Source of the DNA: Trematomus loennbergii
Taxonomy: Eukaryota; Chordata; Actinopteri; Perciformes; Nototheniidae
Direction of reading: 5' to 3'
Length of the DNA: 64,000 bases
Assembly: GCA_012861695.1 (NCBI GenBank)
Contig: JAAOOA010000263.1
Location: forward strand, 192,001-256,000
Under the pieces are notes generated by a model. The model did no database searches and was not told the origin of the DNA. It was given only the letters and a program-made list of their open reading frames with translations. This document shows positions 47,595 through 58,885 of this stretch, piece after piece (the stretch's first letter is position 1; every line of letters starts with the position of its first letter). The translations under genes were made by a program, and so were the position numbers.

Positions 47595-47978
47595 TCATAT
47601 CTCAGATATGTTTTCCAAATACGAAAACAATGGCAACCACAGAGCTTGAAAAATATGTCCACGATTATATTTTTCCAATGTCATTTTCTCCAGAGGTAAA
47701 AAATGTGTTATCTGATCAATGAAAAGTTTAAATGTTGGGGGACGTTCATTCTTCCAGAATAAAAGTATACATTTCTTGGCAAAATATGTTATTGTGATTA
47801 GTATTCTGTAATGTTTTGGGTTCAGTTTAAAGTTTGGCATGTCATTTAACAGGAAAAAACATGGATTTAGGCTAATTTCGATGTCTAAAACGGCTTTTGT
47901 GAGAGCATGAATCGATCCCAGAAATGTTTCAAGAGATCACAATCCCAAAACAGATGCATAAATGTTCCTTCTTTTATT
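47595..47978 (-). pseudogene. L1 ORF2 C-terminal end, out of frame
   Basis: Continuation of ORF2 after the shift: CPRCKIKEGTFMHLFWDC, then a second frame change near 47910, then LNDMPNFKLNPKHYRIL through ILLFWKNERPPTF to a stop at 47595. The HLFWDC and FWK motifs are those of L1 C-termini. Confidence 0.8.
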
Positions 47979-50900
47979 TTACATCTCGGACATTTTGGAA
48001 ATTTTATGCATCTTTATGGGTGTGAGGTAGAATTTGTTGATAAATTTAAAGTTTGCTTCTTTGATTTTATTGCTTGTGAATGGAAAATGTGTTCTTTCAC
48101 AAATGTTCAGCCAAGTAGTTTCATCTATCTGTATCCCTAAATCCTTTTCCCAGATCTTTTTTAAGGTTAGAAATGATGACTGAGCTCTTTTAGAAAAAAC
48201 TGCATTAAATTCACTAATTTTACCTTTGATCGTGCTCGATGACATCAATATCTCCTCCTCTTCTAATAATCCCGGTCTCAATTTATTGCTTTTAATAATT
48301 GATTGGATCACGTTCCTAATTTGCAGGTATCTGAAAAAATCCTTATTTGAAATGTCATATTCTGCTCTTAAATCATTAAATGATTTCATTGTTATATCTT
48401 TGTGAAACAAATGTTTCAATTGCTTTATACCTGATTTCGTCCATTTGTTTATATCGATTGACAACAAATATTTGCTAAGATCCGGATTGTTCAAAATAGG
48501 AGAAAAGATGGAAATACCAGAGTTAACATGAGCTTTTTTTGTACAGTCCCTCCAGGCTAAAAGTGTATTGACCACTGTAAAACATTTGTCCATATTCTTC
48601 ACCTTATTGAAATCTTTAACAAATATAAGAGTTTCCACTGGCAACGGGTCAAAGACATTGGCTTCTATCTGAACCCATAGTGAATCCTTTCTTCCCAGAG
48701 ACCATGATAGTACATTTCTTAATTGAGCTGACCAGAAGTAGTGTTGAAAGTTAGGAAGACCAAGTCCCCCCATAGTTTCTGGTTTCATAAGAGTAATTAA
48801 CTTGATTCTTGGTTTTTTATTACACCAGATAAATGTTGAGATATGTCTATTGAGAGATTTAAAATAGTCAGCGGATAAATAGCATGGTAACATTTGAAAA
48901 AGAAAATTACATCTCGGTAGAATATTCATTTTTATGACATTGATTCTTCCTAGCAGTGATATTGGCAATGTGGACCATTTAGATAAATCCTGTTTGATTT
49001 TGTCAATGAGCGGATTGTAATTCTCTTTAAACAGATTATCCAGGTGTGGTGTTATATTTATTCCTAAGTATTTAAAGCCACCTGGTGACAAATTAAAAGA
49101 ACAAGACTTTTCCAGATTTGCTGTTGGCGTCATATGTAAGAAACAAGCATTAGATTTCTTAAAATTAACTTTATATCCTGAGTATCTTCCAAATTGCTCT
49201 ATCGTGTCGTGCAGATGTGGTACTGAATTTTCTGGGTCTGTTAAGTAAAGAATGATATCGTCAGCATACAGAGAAATGTTGTGTTCATCGTTAATCTTCA
49301 CTCCTTTAATACCCATGTTGTCTCGCACACATGACGCCAGTGGTTCAATTACAATAGCAAAAAGCAAAGGCGACAGTGGACATCCCTGTCTTGTCCCCCT
49401 TGTTAGTGGAAAAAAATCTGAGGAACTGCAGTTAGTGATAACCGCTGCTTTAGGATTTTTATAAATTGATTTGACCCACTCTATGAACCGAGAGCCCATA
49501 TTCAATCTGTTCAAGATAGCAAAAAGAAAATTCCACTCTACCCTGTCAAACGCCTTCTCGGCATCTAAAGAAAGAAGCAGAGAAGGCCTCTGACAGGTGT
49601 CCAAATGGTTTATAATATTCAAAAGTCTCCTTATATTATCAGAAGAATATCTGCCCTTGACAAAACCTGTTTGATCAGGACTAATTAGTTTAGGTAAAAT
49701 AATTTCCAGTCGTTTTGCTAATAATTTGGTGATAATCTTATAATCATGATCCAAGAGGCTTATAGGCCTAAATGAAGAACAATTCAAGGGGTCTTTTCCA
49801 TCTTTATGTAGTACAGTAATATATGCAAGATTCATTGTTTGAGGAAGTGTTCTGTTGTGAGAGAAGTTGGTAACCATTGACATAAATATAGGTTGAAGTT
49901 CAGTCCAAAACTCTTTATAAAATTCTGCCGAGAAGCCATCTGGCCCTGGGCTTTTATTTATAGGCATAGATTTAATTGCAGCCAGAACTTCTACTTCTGT
50001 AATTGATGAGTTTAGATACTCTTGATCTAAATCAGATAACGTAGGTAAATTAATGTTATGGAGATAATTGTCCAGTTCATCTTGTGAGTAATCAGATTGA
50101 GATTTGTATAATTTGTTATAAAATTCATAGAAAGTCTGGTTAATCTGTTTTGGGTGGTAGCTTATTTCGTTGTCTTTCAGACGAATTGCTTTTATAGCCC
50201 TTTCTGCCTGCTCCTTCTTTAATTGATAGGCAAGTAGTTTACTTGGTTTATTGCCGAATTCATAATTCTTTTGTCTGATAAGATTCATTTGTGTTATATT
50301 TTCATTTGTTAAGTCAATATTTAATTTAGCTCTGGCTGTGTTTAATTGTTTCCAGTTTTCATCTGTTGATGCGGATTTATGAAGTGCTTCACATCTGTTT
50401 ACTTCTCTTTCAAGTTCTTGTCTGAGCCTAATTTTTTCACGTTTTTTAAAGGATGTGTATGAGATAATAAGTCCTCTTAAAGTAGCTTTTGCAGCTTCCC
50501 AAATAATATTCGGATCTATAGAGGGGTCATTGTTTTCTTTTATATAGTACCTTATCCACATTCGCATTTTTAATTGGAATTTTTCGTCTCTAAGTAAGGA
50601 GTTATCAAATTTCCAGCGCCTGGATACAAATTCTCCACTCTCCAAGTGAATAGTTACATGAACTCTTGCATGATCCGAAATATTAATGGAATCAATTTTA
50701 CATTCTTTTACCCTATGCATGTATTTTGAGGGAATAAAAAAATAATCTATTCTAGAATAAGAGTTGTGGACATTTGAAAAGAAAGTGTAATCTTTGACAT
50801 CCTGATTTAGTTGACGCCATACATCAATAAGGCCACATTCTGCACAAAGCCCCTGAAGGACCTTTGAGGATTTAAGATTGTGGCTCTTGGACTGGTTAGA

Positions 50901-51356
50901 TTTATCTAATGTAGGGTTAAGAGTGCAGTTGAAATCGCCGCCCATCAGTCCTAATCCTTTACAATTTTCATTGAAGAGCAGCACCATGTCAGACATGAAC
51001 ATTGGTTCATCTATGTTGGGAGCATAGATATTTAAAAAGGTAATTGGGGTTCCAAAAATAGTACCGACAACCAAAACAAACCGACCATTTGGGTCTGTAA
51101 CTAATTTTTCTAATTCGAATGGGCAAGTTTTGTTTATCACAATAGCTGTCCCTCTACTATGGGTTTTATATGATGAAAAATACACCTGACCTATCCAATC
51201 TCTTTTCAATTTAAGGTGTTCAGTATCTGAGAGAAAGGTTTCTTGTAAGAAGACCACATCAGCTTTGTCATTTTTAAGAAGAGATAGTACTTTATTCCTT
51301 TTTATGGGATTTCCCAAGCCTTTAATATTCCAAGAATATATTTTCATATTTTGCAT
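47979..51356 (-). CDS. L1 ORF2: endonuclease and reverse transcriptase
   Basis: 1,125 codons from MQNMKIYSWNIKGLGNP. The first 235 residues are an APE-like endonuclease (QETFL, GGDFNCTLN, a DHARVHV end). RT spans about 470-760: LLSLDAEKAFDRVEW, TRQGCPLSPLLFAI and YADDIILY (Tyr near residue 696), the catalytic boxes of L1-type RT. It nicks DNA and primes reverse transcription of its own RNA. The frame ends early: one extra A near 48003 shifts out of the Cys-containing PKCPRCK region, and the rest of the C-terminus continues at 47979-47595 in other frames. Otherwise it is uninterrupted, unlike other retroelements in the window. Confidence 0.93.
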   Translation of the reverse strand: MQNMKIYSWNIKGLGNPIKRNKVLSLLKNDKADVVFLQETFLSDTEHLKLKRDWIGQVYFSSYKTHSRGTAIVINKTCPFELEKLVTDPNGRFVLVVGTIFGTPITFLNIYAPNIDEPMFMSDMVLLFNENCKGLGLMGGDFNCTLNPTLDKSNQSKSHNLKSSKVLQGLCAECGLIDVWRQLNQDVKDYTFFSNVHNSYSRIDYFFIPSKYMHRVKECKIDSINISDHARVHVTIHLESGEFVSRRWKFDNSLLRDEKFQLKMRMWIRYYIKENNDPSIDPNIIWEAAKATLRGLIISYTSFKKREKIRLRQELEREVNRCEALHKSASTDENWKQLNTARAKLNIDLTNENITQMNLIRQKNYEFGNKPSKLLAYQLKKEQAERAIKAIRLKDNEISYHPKQINQTFYEFYNKLYKSQSDYSQDELDNYLHNINLPTLSDLDQEYLNSSITEVEVLAAIKSMPINKSPGPDGFSAEFYKEFWTELQPIFMSMVTNFSHNRTLPQTMNLAYITVLHKDGKDPLNCSSFRPISLLDHDYKIITKLLAKRLEIILPKLISPDQTGFVKGRYSSDNIRRLLNIINHLDTCQRPSLLLSLDAEKAFDRVEWNFLFAILNRLNMGSRFIEWVKSIYKNPKAAVITNCSSSDFFPLTRGTRQGCPLSPLLFAIVIEPLASCVRDNMGIKGVKINDEHNISLYADDIILYLTDPENSVPHLHDTIEQFGRYSGYKVNFKKSNACFLHMTPTANLEKSCSFNLSPGGFKYLGINITPHLDNLFKENYNPLIDKIKQDLSKWSTLPISLLGRINVIKMNILPRCNFLFQMLPCYLSADYFKSLNRHISTFIWCNKKPRIKLITLMKPETMGGLGLPNFQHYFWSAQLRNVLSWSLGRKDSLWVQIEANVFDPLPVETLIFVKDFNKVKNMDKCFTVVNTLLAWRDCTKKAHVNSGISIFSPILNNPDLSKYLLSIDINKWTKSGIKQLKHLFHKDITMKSFNDLRAEYDISNKDFFRYLQIRNVIQSIIKSNKLRPGLLEEEEILMSSSTIKGKISEFNAVFSKRAQSSFLTLKKIWEKDLGIQIDETTWLNICERTHFPFTSNKIKEANFKFINKFYLTPIKMHKISKMSEM

Positions 51357-51670
51357 GGTGACTGCTGCATATCTGTGGGATTATATTTAATACGTTGTAT
51401 ATTTTGGCCCCATACACAAAAGGGATTGTCACTGCTTTTATTATTTACCATTAAAACTAATGTAACAAAAACGTAAAACACAAAAAGAAAACAATATAAC
51501 ATCCCACCCAAACCAGGGTCTTCCGACCCTGGCAGTTCATCTACCCAATTTGTTGTAGCCCAGAGAGAAACAAACGTCAGAAAAATGTTCATCTCAGAAC
51601 TAACGAAATGTCCTCTTTGTGTTGGCAACTTGGAGCTCCCTTCCTCAGTTCTCATTGAAAATAAATACAT
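51344..51670 (-). CDS. Short ORF upstream of and overlapping L1 ORF2
   Basis: 108 codons ending 13 bases inside the start of ORF2 (ATG at 51356). It has a hydrophobic stretch GMLYCFLFVFYVFVTLVLMV near residues 80-99 that would span a membrane. It shows no coiled coil, RRM or CCHC knuckle, so it is not a normal L1 ORF1. It may be chance or a truncated upstream part. Confidence 0.25.
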   Translation of the reverse strand: MYLFSMRTEEGSSKLPTQRGHFVSSEMNIFLTFVSLWATTNWVDELPGSEDPGLGGMLYCFLFVFYVFVTLVLMVNNKSSDNPFCVWGQNIQRIKYNPTDMQQSPCKI

Positions 51671-52156
51671 TTCTTCATAATTTTCCTCCTAAACAGAGGA
51701 CGGGTAGATAGAAAAAAAATAATGGAAACAACTTTCCCTCATATTGAAAACCCGTCCGCATCCCAAATTTCATCATGGTATGTTCCATCCGATTATTTAC
51801 ATGTCAAACAATAAATTGCCATAAAAAACAAGACAAATCAAAAAAGAACGATCGGAGGAGTACATGGTGATATCTTAACCGTCAAATAAAAGTGGAGGAA
51901 GATTGTATTTTAAACAGAACAGTATGTTATTGTTTTGTCAGACCCCCTCCACTACCTTCTTTGTTGGTGTGGTCCGTTACGTCATTCTTTGTTGCCGGAA
52001 GCAAAGGCACTGGTAAATATAACAAAATACAAATGAACCAGTTCGATCCTTTAAACAGGAAAATCCTCTTAAGTGTCCTTGCAAAAAAATGAGATGTTTT
52101 TAATTTATTTTTTAATCGTCACACTTGATTTCGCCGATTTTCTTGTTGCCCTAGCT

Positions 52157-52661
52157 CAGGGGTACTCAAACTTTTTTATTAAAGGTCCAGTTGTGAAATT
52201 TATACAAGGTCACTGGTCCGGATCAATGCCAGTAAAGTCCGTCCGTCCGTCCGTCCCCCCCCCCCCCCCCCCCCCGAGCGGAGAAACAAAACTGAAATTA
52301 AGAAGCAGTTTCTTGGCGATCTATGCATGGGGCCCCCTTGAGGCAGGCACCCCTGTATACACACACACATTCAATACATACATACAGTATGTCAAGGTAA
52401 ACTTGCGGTTAACTTGCGGTCTGCTATGCGTGTCACGCTCGCGCACACAAGTAAATATATATGCACGTTCATTCTCACAACGCGTCAGACACAAGATGCG
52501 CGTACATGATGATGTACATTAATTTATCAGAATTATAATTTTTTTTTTTTTTCATAATTTTTTTTTTTTTTTTTTTTAAATAATGGGACACAGGGTTCGG
52601 TCCGGATTGATTTGCAGTTCGGTCCGGATCCGGACCTTGGTCCGGAGTTTGAGAAGCCCTG
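52157..52661. mobile_element. hAT MITE (CAGGGGTACTCAAAC), 8-bp TSD
   Basis: Tips CAGGGGTACTCAAAC and GTTTGAGAAGCCCTG. Flanks CCCTAGCT (52149-52156 and 52662-52669), exact; the empty site CCCTAGCT is in the relative at about 62113. Contains a (GTCC)n/poly-C run at 52236-52275 and poly-T runs. Confidence 0.9.
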
Positions 52662-53804
52662 CCCTAGCTGGTCGACACCTCTTTTAGCAGAAACAAAGGC
52701 TACATTAATGTATTAAATCGATGTTAATCCATGTGTTGGATCATAGACTGGTGTGGATGTGGAATTAACGGACGTGACGTTGTGCGATTGCGTTGCCAGG
52801 CAACGCAATTTACAAACTCTTCAACTACAACCCTAATTATATTTTAAAACATTTTAGAATGCCTCACGAAATACTTTAATGTAAATTAAAATGTAAATGT
52901 GAAGGGATGTGTGTAATGTGGTGATTGACATTATTCACCCACGGATCTATGGGTCCCTTCACATTTACATTTTAATTTACATTAAAGTATTTCGTGAGGC
53001 CTTCTAAAATGTTTTAAAATATAATTAGGGTTGTAGTTGAAGAGTTGCCTGGCAACGCAATCGCACAACGTCACGTCCGTTAATTCCACATCCACACCAG
53101 TCTATGATCCACACACATGGATTAACATCGATTTAATACATTAATGTAGCCTTTGTTTCTGCTAAAAGAGGTGTCGACCAGCTAGGGCAACAAGAAAATC
53201 GGCGAAATCAAGTGTGACGATTAAAAAATAAATTAAAAACATCTCATTTTGACAATAAAAACCGACCAATAGGCGCGGTAGACCATTTGCTTGGCACTTC
53301 CGGGTATTTCTCCACTGGTTGGGCCATGTTAACAATACCGTGTAACTGTCACGTTTGAAGGGACGAAACCGTGACATATTCACGTCTCCCAGCATGGTAG
53401 ATCGTCACATGTTCACATCTTGCCGTGATACCGGGTTGCACCGGGGACACATGGTGATGTAGAAAAGACATCAGAAAGTGCATTTTGCATGATAGGAGAC
53501 CTTTAATGTCAGAGATGATGTAGAAACAATCCACTGATAATCTGGAACTTTAACTTTGATCAGATGTTTAACAACTCCTTCATCTCCCTCACAGCTCATC
53601 AGTACTGACAGCATCTGCACTGACTCATGGAGCACAGAGTGAGTCTGTGGAAGCTCAAACACTCTCCCTCACACATTCACCTTCTCTTTGTTATTCTGAT
53701 CAATATTCAGTCATTAGCAAAAATGGAAAAATAATTGTAATGTATTTTTTTCAAATTCTGAAAATGATAAACACAAACAGATGAAGTTCAGTCAGTGAAC
53801 TGAC

Positions 53805-53978
53805 CTGAGAGTCTCCAGTCTGCAGTTTGGACTCTTCAGTCCAGAACTCAGCAGCTCCACTCCTGAATCCTTCAGATCGTTGCCACCCAGGTCCAGATCT
53901 CTCAGATGAGAGGGCTCAGACTTCAGAGCTGAGGCCACGACTTCACAGTGAGTCTCTGAGAGTCCACAGTGAGCAAGT
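53805..53978 (-). CDS. NLR unit B, first LRR exon
   Basis: 174 nt, acceptor TTATTATAG, donor CAG/GTCAGT. Reads [40 protein letters not shown] and [13 protein letters not shown], uninterrupted. Phase and length are those of the repeating LRR exon of teleost NLR genes. Confidence 0.87.
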
Positions 53979-53989
53979 CTATAATAACA

Positions 53990-54755
53990 CATATATTACA
54001 ACATGTGTTAAAAAAAAAGAGGAAACATAATGACCTCAAGCATTTGATGAAAAAATATTTGACATATGTTCTGATTGAGATTTGCTGTTAGTCCATTTTA
54101 ATAATATATGATAATAGAGTGTAATGTGTTGTCAGTGTGATCTGATCACATGTCTGTGCTCCTGCTGTCACTGACTGTTACCAAGAAACAGAAATTAAAT
54201 AAATCACTTGACAATATTAGAGATGTACATATTTAAATGTTAATTAATATTTAGATGTGAATGATGGATGTTTTGGTTTCTCTGAGCATCTGGAAATGTA
54301 TTGTGCACACAAACACAGTTAACAAACCAATAAAGTTTCAATATTTTAAACTGAATACCATCAGATGTTCTCACTATATGAGCATTAAGACATAACTCTG
54401 GTATTGGTGGGATATGATATAGATCTGATTTTAAACTCTAAACATTGTGATAAAAACGTGTGTGTGTTTAATGATAAAGAAACTACTAGAAAGTAATAAT
54501 AACTGATAACTGTAAGTCCTGCTGTGTGGTGTGATCACATGCTGAGAAACCTCTAAGTCCTTCATGTGTTTGACATGTCGCCTCCATCACTCAATATGAA
54601 GAGAGAAACGCTTCAGTTTAACTATTATTATAAATAAATAGAAGAACAGTGTTGGTTTATTTTGCTCTCAGTATTTAAACAGCAGAAATGTTATAGTGTT
54701 TATTTGAATAATTAAACTTCTGATCCACATTAGTTTATAAAGTTAATCACATCTG
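53990..54755. other. NLR unit B intron, no gene
   Basis: Pair of 8820-9590. Nothing recognised. Confidence 0.7.
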
Positions 54756-54762
54756 GACTTAC

Positions 54763-56610
54763 TGGCCTTCCTGCAGTTCCTCACAGCTGGAATCAGTCTC
54801 GTCGTCCCTCCTCTGATGTGTTGTACTTCAGGTCCAACTCATCCAGAACCTCCTCTGACATCTGCAGCATGTAGGCCAGAGCAGAGCAGTGGATCACAGA
54901 GAGTTCTTCTTGATCTGTTCTCTGACTTCAGGAACTCTGTGATCTCCTGATGTACTGAGGTCCTTCATCTCTGTCAGACAGTGGAAGATGTTGATGCTCC
55001 TGTCAGGAGAGATTTATCACTGCTCATCTCCTTCAGGTTGTTGATGGCTCTCTGGATGATTTTGGACTGTTGTCTGTGCGACCCAGCAGGCCTCTGAAGA
55101 GTCTCTGGATGATTTCTGGACGTTGTCTGTGCGACCCAGCAGGCCTCCTAACAGTCTCTGGTTGGACTCCAGAGAGAGGCCGTGGAGAAAGCGGACAAAC
55201 AGGTCCAGGTGGCCATTTTCACTTCTGAGGGATTTCCATGGCTCCCTTTAGGAAGACATCCAGGGATGGGTAATCCTGATCACTGTTACTGTTCTCATAG
55301 CCAGTCTCTCTGCAGGAAGTCCTTCAGTACCTCTGTGTTCCTGTTGGTGTAACAGTGCAACATGTAGACTGCAGCCAGAAACTCCTGAATGCTCAGATGA
55401 ACAAAGCAGTAGACTGTTTTCTGGAAGATCACTCTCTCTCTTTTGAAGATCTCTGTACAAACTCCTGAGTGCACCAAGGCCTCGGTGACACCAAGACCAC
55501 AGCGCTGCAGGTCTTCTTGGTAGAACATGATGTCCTTTCTCCAGATGTTCAAACGCCAGCCTCCCCAGCTTCAGAAGAACCTCCCTGTCAGCCTCCGTCA
55601 GCTGCTGTGGACTCGTCTCATGTCCTCTTCATACTTCTGCTTCTTCCTCTTGGTCTGGACCAGCAGGAAGTGTGAGTACATGTCAGTGAGGGTCTGGGGC
55701 AGCTCTCCTCTCTGGTCTGTAGTCAACATGTGGTCCAGAACTGCAGCAGTGATCCAGCAGAAGACTGGGATCAGACACATGATGTGGAGGCTCCTGGAGC
55801 TCTTGATGTGAGAGATGATTCTGCTGGACAGGTCTTCATCACTCGATCTCCTCCTGAAGTACTCCTCCTTCTGGGCGTCAGTGAAGCCTCGTACTTCTGT
55901 TACCCTGTCCACACACTCAGGAGGGATCTGATTGGCCGCTGCAGGTCTGGAAGTTATCCAGACGAGAGCCGAGGGAAGCAGCTTCCCCCTGATGAGGTTT
56001 GTCAGCAGCACGTTGACTGAGGACTGCTGTGAGACATCAGACACAACCTCATTGTTTCTGAAGTCCAGAGAAAGTCTGCTTTCATCCAGGCCGTCAAAGA
56101 TGAGCAGCACTTTGCAGACAGCCAGCTGCTCTGCTGTGACCTTCTGTAAGGTTGGATGGAAAACATGGAGCAGCCTGAGAAGACTGTACTGCTCACCTTT
56201 GATCAGGTTCAGCTCCCTGAAGGAGAGCGGGATCACCAGACTGACATCTTGGTTTCCCAAACCCTCGGCCCAGTCCAGAGTGAACTTCTGCACTGAGAAG
56301 GTTTTTCCAACTCCAGCGACTCCGTTGGTCAGGACCGCTCTGATGAGAGTCTGTTGGTCAGGTAAGGCTTTAAAGATGTCCTGGCACTTGATTGGAGTGT
56401 CATGGAGGGTCTCTTTCTTGGAAGCTGTCTCCAGCTGCCTCACCTCATGTTGGGTATTAACCTCTTCACTCTGGCCTTGTGTGATGTAGAGCTCAGTGAA
56501 GATCCTGTTGAGGAGGGTTTCACTTTGATCAGTTCCTTCAGTCACACGTTCACATCTCCTCCTCAGACTGAGCCTATGTTCATCTAAAACCTCCTGCAGA
56601 CCACTATCTG
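54763..56610 (-). CDS. NLR unit B, FISNA-NACHT exon
   Basis: Acceptor TTCTCTTCAG, donor GTAAGT. In the frame carried over from the RING exon it opens [20 protein letters not shown] and runs through FISNA ([20 protein letters not shown]) into [37 protein letters not shown], and [13 protein letters not shown]. In the core compared, only two residue changes from unit A are seen. One base is missing at about 55622 (frame ends [12 protein letters not shown]) and two at about 55533; together they restore the frame after a stop. Further shifts lie near 55010 (shared with unit A) and 54910. The cytosolic sensor role is by family; function of this copy is doubtful. Confidence 0.93.
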
Positions 56611-56797
56611 CTGAAGAGAAGGAAACAGGAGAGAATCAGAAAATGCTTTTGAGAATATAACAATAAAACTAATAAAAACAGACTGAGTTTAAATGTTTTA
56701 TAAACATTTTAATGTCTATGTTCTTCAACAGAATACCTAATAAAAAACAAATGAACCAGGAAGAGGAATAAGACGCTGCATGAGTTCGGCCTCTTAC

Positions 56798-57027
56798 CTC
56801 GTACAGAGCTGGTCTGACTGGCTGTCTGCAGGCCAGCTCTGGTTCTGGATCTTTCTCCACACTGGGGACAGGAGGGGTCTCCTGATGGAGGGCGCTGCTC
56901 CCAGTATGAGGTGATGCACTGTCTGCAGAACCAGTGTCCACAGCTGGTAGAGACTGGATCCTTCAGGACGTCCTGACACAGAGCACAGCTGGACAGCTGC
57001 TCCTCCACAGGAACACCACTCTTCCCT
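56798..57027 (-). CDS. NLR unit B, RING-finger exon
   Basis: 230 nt, acceptor TTCCTCTCCACAG, donor GTAAGA. Joined in frame after the N-terminal exon it reads GKSGVPVEEQLSSCALCQDV, DPVSTSCGHWFCRQCITSYW and PSGDPSCPQCGERSRTRAGL: all eight C3HC4 ligands (CALC, C-G-H, C-x2-C, CPQC) are present. Typical RINGs recruit E2 enzymes. It lies directly before FISNA, as in many percomorph NLRs. This is the intact version of the exon broken in unit A. Confidence 0.9.
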
Positions 57028-58184
57028 CTGTGGAGAGGAACACATCCTTTATAGCACTTTACTTCAGAGGGGCTGATTCTCACCAAAGGTACAACAAGGG
57101 GGCACATTCTAGTTTGATATTTAAAAAAAGGTCTATAATATATACCCTTGTGATCAGGTAGATAGCTTACAATTCACATGATCATAAAACCAGAGAGCAT
57201 CCTGTCTGGATTCATCCCCAGAGGAGCACATGTTCCCTGTATCTACACACACAGCTGTATTAACCTGGTACACTATAAACCCAACTTGCATAGAATCTGC
57301 TGTGAATTCATAGAAATAAACATATGGAAAGGATGCCTAAATAACAACAGAATGATACTGATTGTAAAAAGCCTGAGTTAATGCTTTGTCAGGTCTGTCT
57401 CCAACACAACGAGCATAACTTTTAAATGTTTTTTTCTGAAGAGATGGGTTTGATTAAAGCTAGGCTAACATTAGCTGCTCCATCAACACTCAGAGTAACT
57501 TCATGAAGTCATAAGTACAGCAGTCACTATATTGTTAGCACCACAGACAGTCTCTGGTTTATACAGGAACATGAATAACCCTGATTTAATATGAGCTGCT
57601 GTAGAGCTCTGTTCTCCTCTCTGATTCCCCTCAGACCGTCAGAGACCCAGGAGCACAATCTCAACACTGACAGGTTTTTGTAACAGAGCGTCACAAACTT
57701 TACACTCAAGTTGAAATGTGTCACGCTGCACGAATACGCAGGTGATATGAATTTAACATCTTCACTTCCTTCGTGTTGCCAGGCACGGATCTGGGTCTTT
57801 GTATTGACTCTACATGTGATTTCACAAAACTCTGTTTTATCTGCTAATGCTAAACACAACCAGCTCACCAGGTTATCACTATTATTAATAAACATCTTAA
57901 AAAGACATATCATAGATATGCCCAAGTAGTTAAATAATGTTTTGGACAATATATATAGTTTTTAAATCAGTATTTATCAACATTGTTGCTATTTAAAACC
58001 ATTTTATACACAGATACAATGATAATATAATTGCATATTGAAATATCCTTAGATAATGTTAGCTTACTCTGCTGCGTTTTCCCTTTACAAACTGCTCACA
58101 TGATTTCATTAAAGAACAGTTTAATATATTAGATTACATCAAAACTGGATCCTCTTCAGGTCAGTTTACAGGAGAGACTCTTAC
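57028..58184. other. NLR unit B intron, no gene
   Basis: Contains the empty site (near 57402) of the element at 12250-17602 and the uninterrupted site (57985-58010) of the SINE/hAT insertion. No coding. Confidence 0.7.
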
Positions 58185-58279
58185 TTTGTGTCTGAGGGTC
58201 CAGGTTCATTACTGAATAGAGGTCCCATAGACCGTCACTCTTCAGAGACCACATGGAGACCGTAGACTCTGCTCTCTGT
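58185..58279 (-). pseudogene. NLR unit B, second N-terminal exon (frameshifted)
   Basis: Acceptor TTGTTTCCACAG and donor GTAAGA are kept, but the exon is 95 nt against 102 in unit A: one G is lost in the SDRSM codons and six bases before PLFSN. After VSMWSLKSD the frame changes, and it returns only in part to NEPGPSDTK. Confidence 0.75.
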
Positions 58280-58447
58280 CTGTGGAAACAACACATGTTT
58301 AAACATCATTAGTTCATTTAAAGAGCAGCTTTTGATCTATGACTGTTCACCTATTAAAGATTTTAGAGTTGTTGAGTCGTGATTGTGGGTTTCTGTTGTT
58401 AAAATTCATTCGAGTGTGAAACGTTTACATATTTGCATTTTATTTGC

Positions 58448-58477
58448 TTAAAGTGGACCTATCATGCTATATTTAAA
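58448..58477 (+). mobile_element. TTAA MITE left tip
   Basis: TTAA then AGTGGACCTATCATGC; truncated after about 30 bases. Confidence 0.6.
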
Positions 58478-58527
58478 TGACAACAAACTGGATCCTCTTC
58501 AGGTCAGTTTACAGTAGAAACTCTTAC

Positions 58528-58655
58528 TTTGTGTCTGAGGGTCCAGGTTCATTACTGAAGACTGGAGGAAGGATGCCCATAGACCGGTCACTCTTCAGAG
58601 ACAGACCGCTGGAGACTGAAGATTTGTCCTCTTCCTCATCTTTTAAATCACTCAT
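58528..58655 (-). CDS. NLR unit B, start-codon exon
   Basis: ATG at 58655-58653: MSDLKDEEEDKSSVSSGLSL, KSDRSMGILPPVFSNEPGPS, DTK, donor GTAAGA. The acceptor TTTTCTCAG at 58666 is intact, unlike unit A. It leaves two bases for the next exon, and the junction with the RING exon (skipping 58185-58279) would stay in frame. Confidence 0.8.
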
Positions 58656-58668
58656 CTTCTTCAGTCTG

Positions 58669-58885
<217 letters not shown>

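Larger units (their letters stand above)
47197..52085 (-). mobile_element. L1-clade LINE, nearly full ORF2, poly-A tail
   Basis: Inserted in the left arm of the fold-back element. Poly-A (T run at 47197-47217 on +) follows AATGAAATAAAAAGACTTGT. The target duplication AAAATGAGATGTTTT is at 47186-47200 and 52086-52100. The interrupted sequence is intact at about 62050. The 5' 730 bases hold no ORF1. The long duplication and long ORF suggest a young insertion. Confidence 0.92.
46998..53438. mobile_element. Fold-back element with long inverted arms, 8-bp TSD
   Basis: Left arm from CAACCCGGTATCACGGC; right arm ends GCCGTGATACCGGGTTG. Flanks CACCGGGG (46990-46997) and CACCGGGG (53439-53446) are exact, and unit A has the single site CACCGGGG at 8269-8276. 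With the L1 and hAT removed, the arms are about 490 and 470 bp with a spacer of a few tens of bases near 52925. No transposase. A longer relative starts at 61861. Confidence 0.9.
46349..53502. mobile_element. TTAA MITE split by 6.4 kb of nested insertions
   Basis: Left tip AGGTCTCCTATCAAGC after TTAA (46345-46348); right tip GCATGATAGGAGACCT before TTAA (53503-53506). Same insertion as 7754-8331 in unit A. It holds the fold-back element, which holds an L1 and a hAT. Confidence 0.85.
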
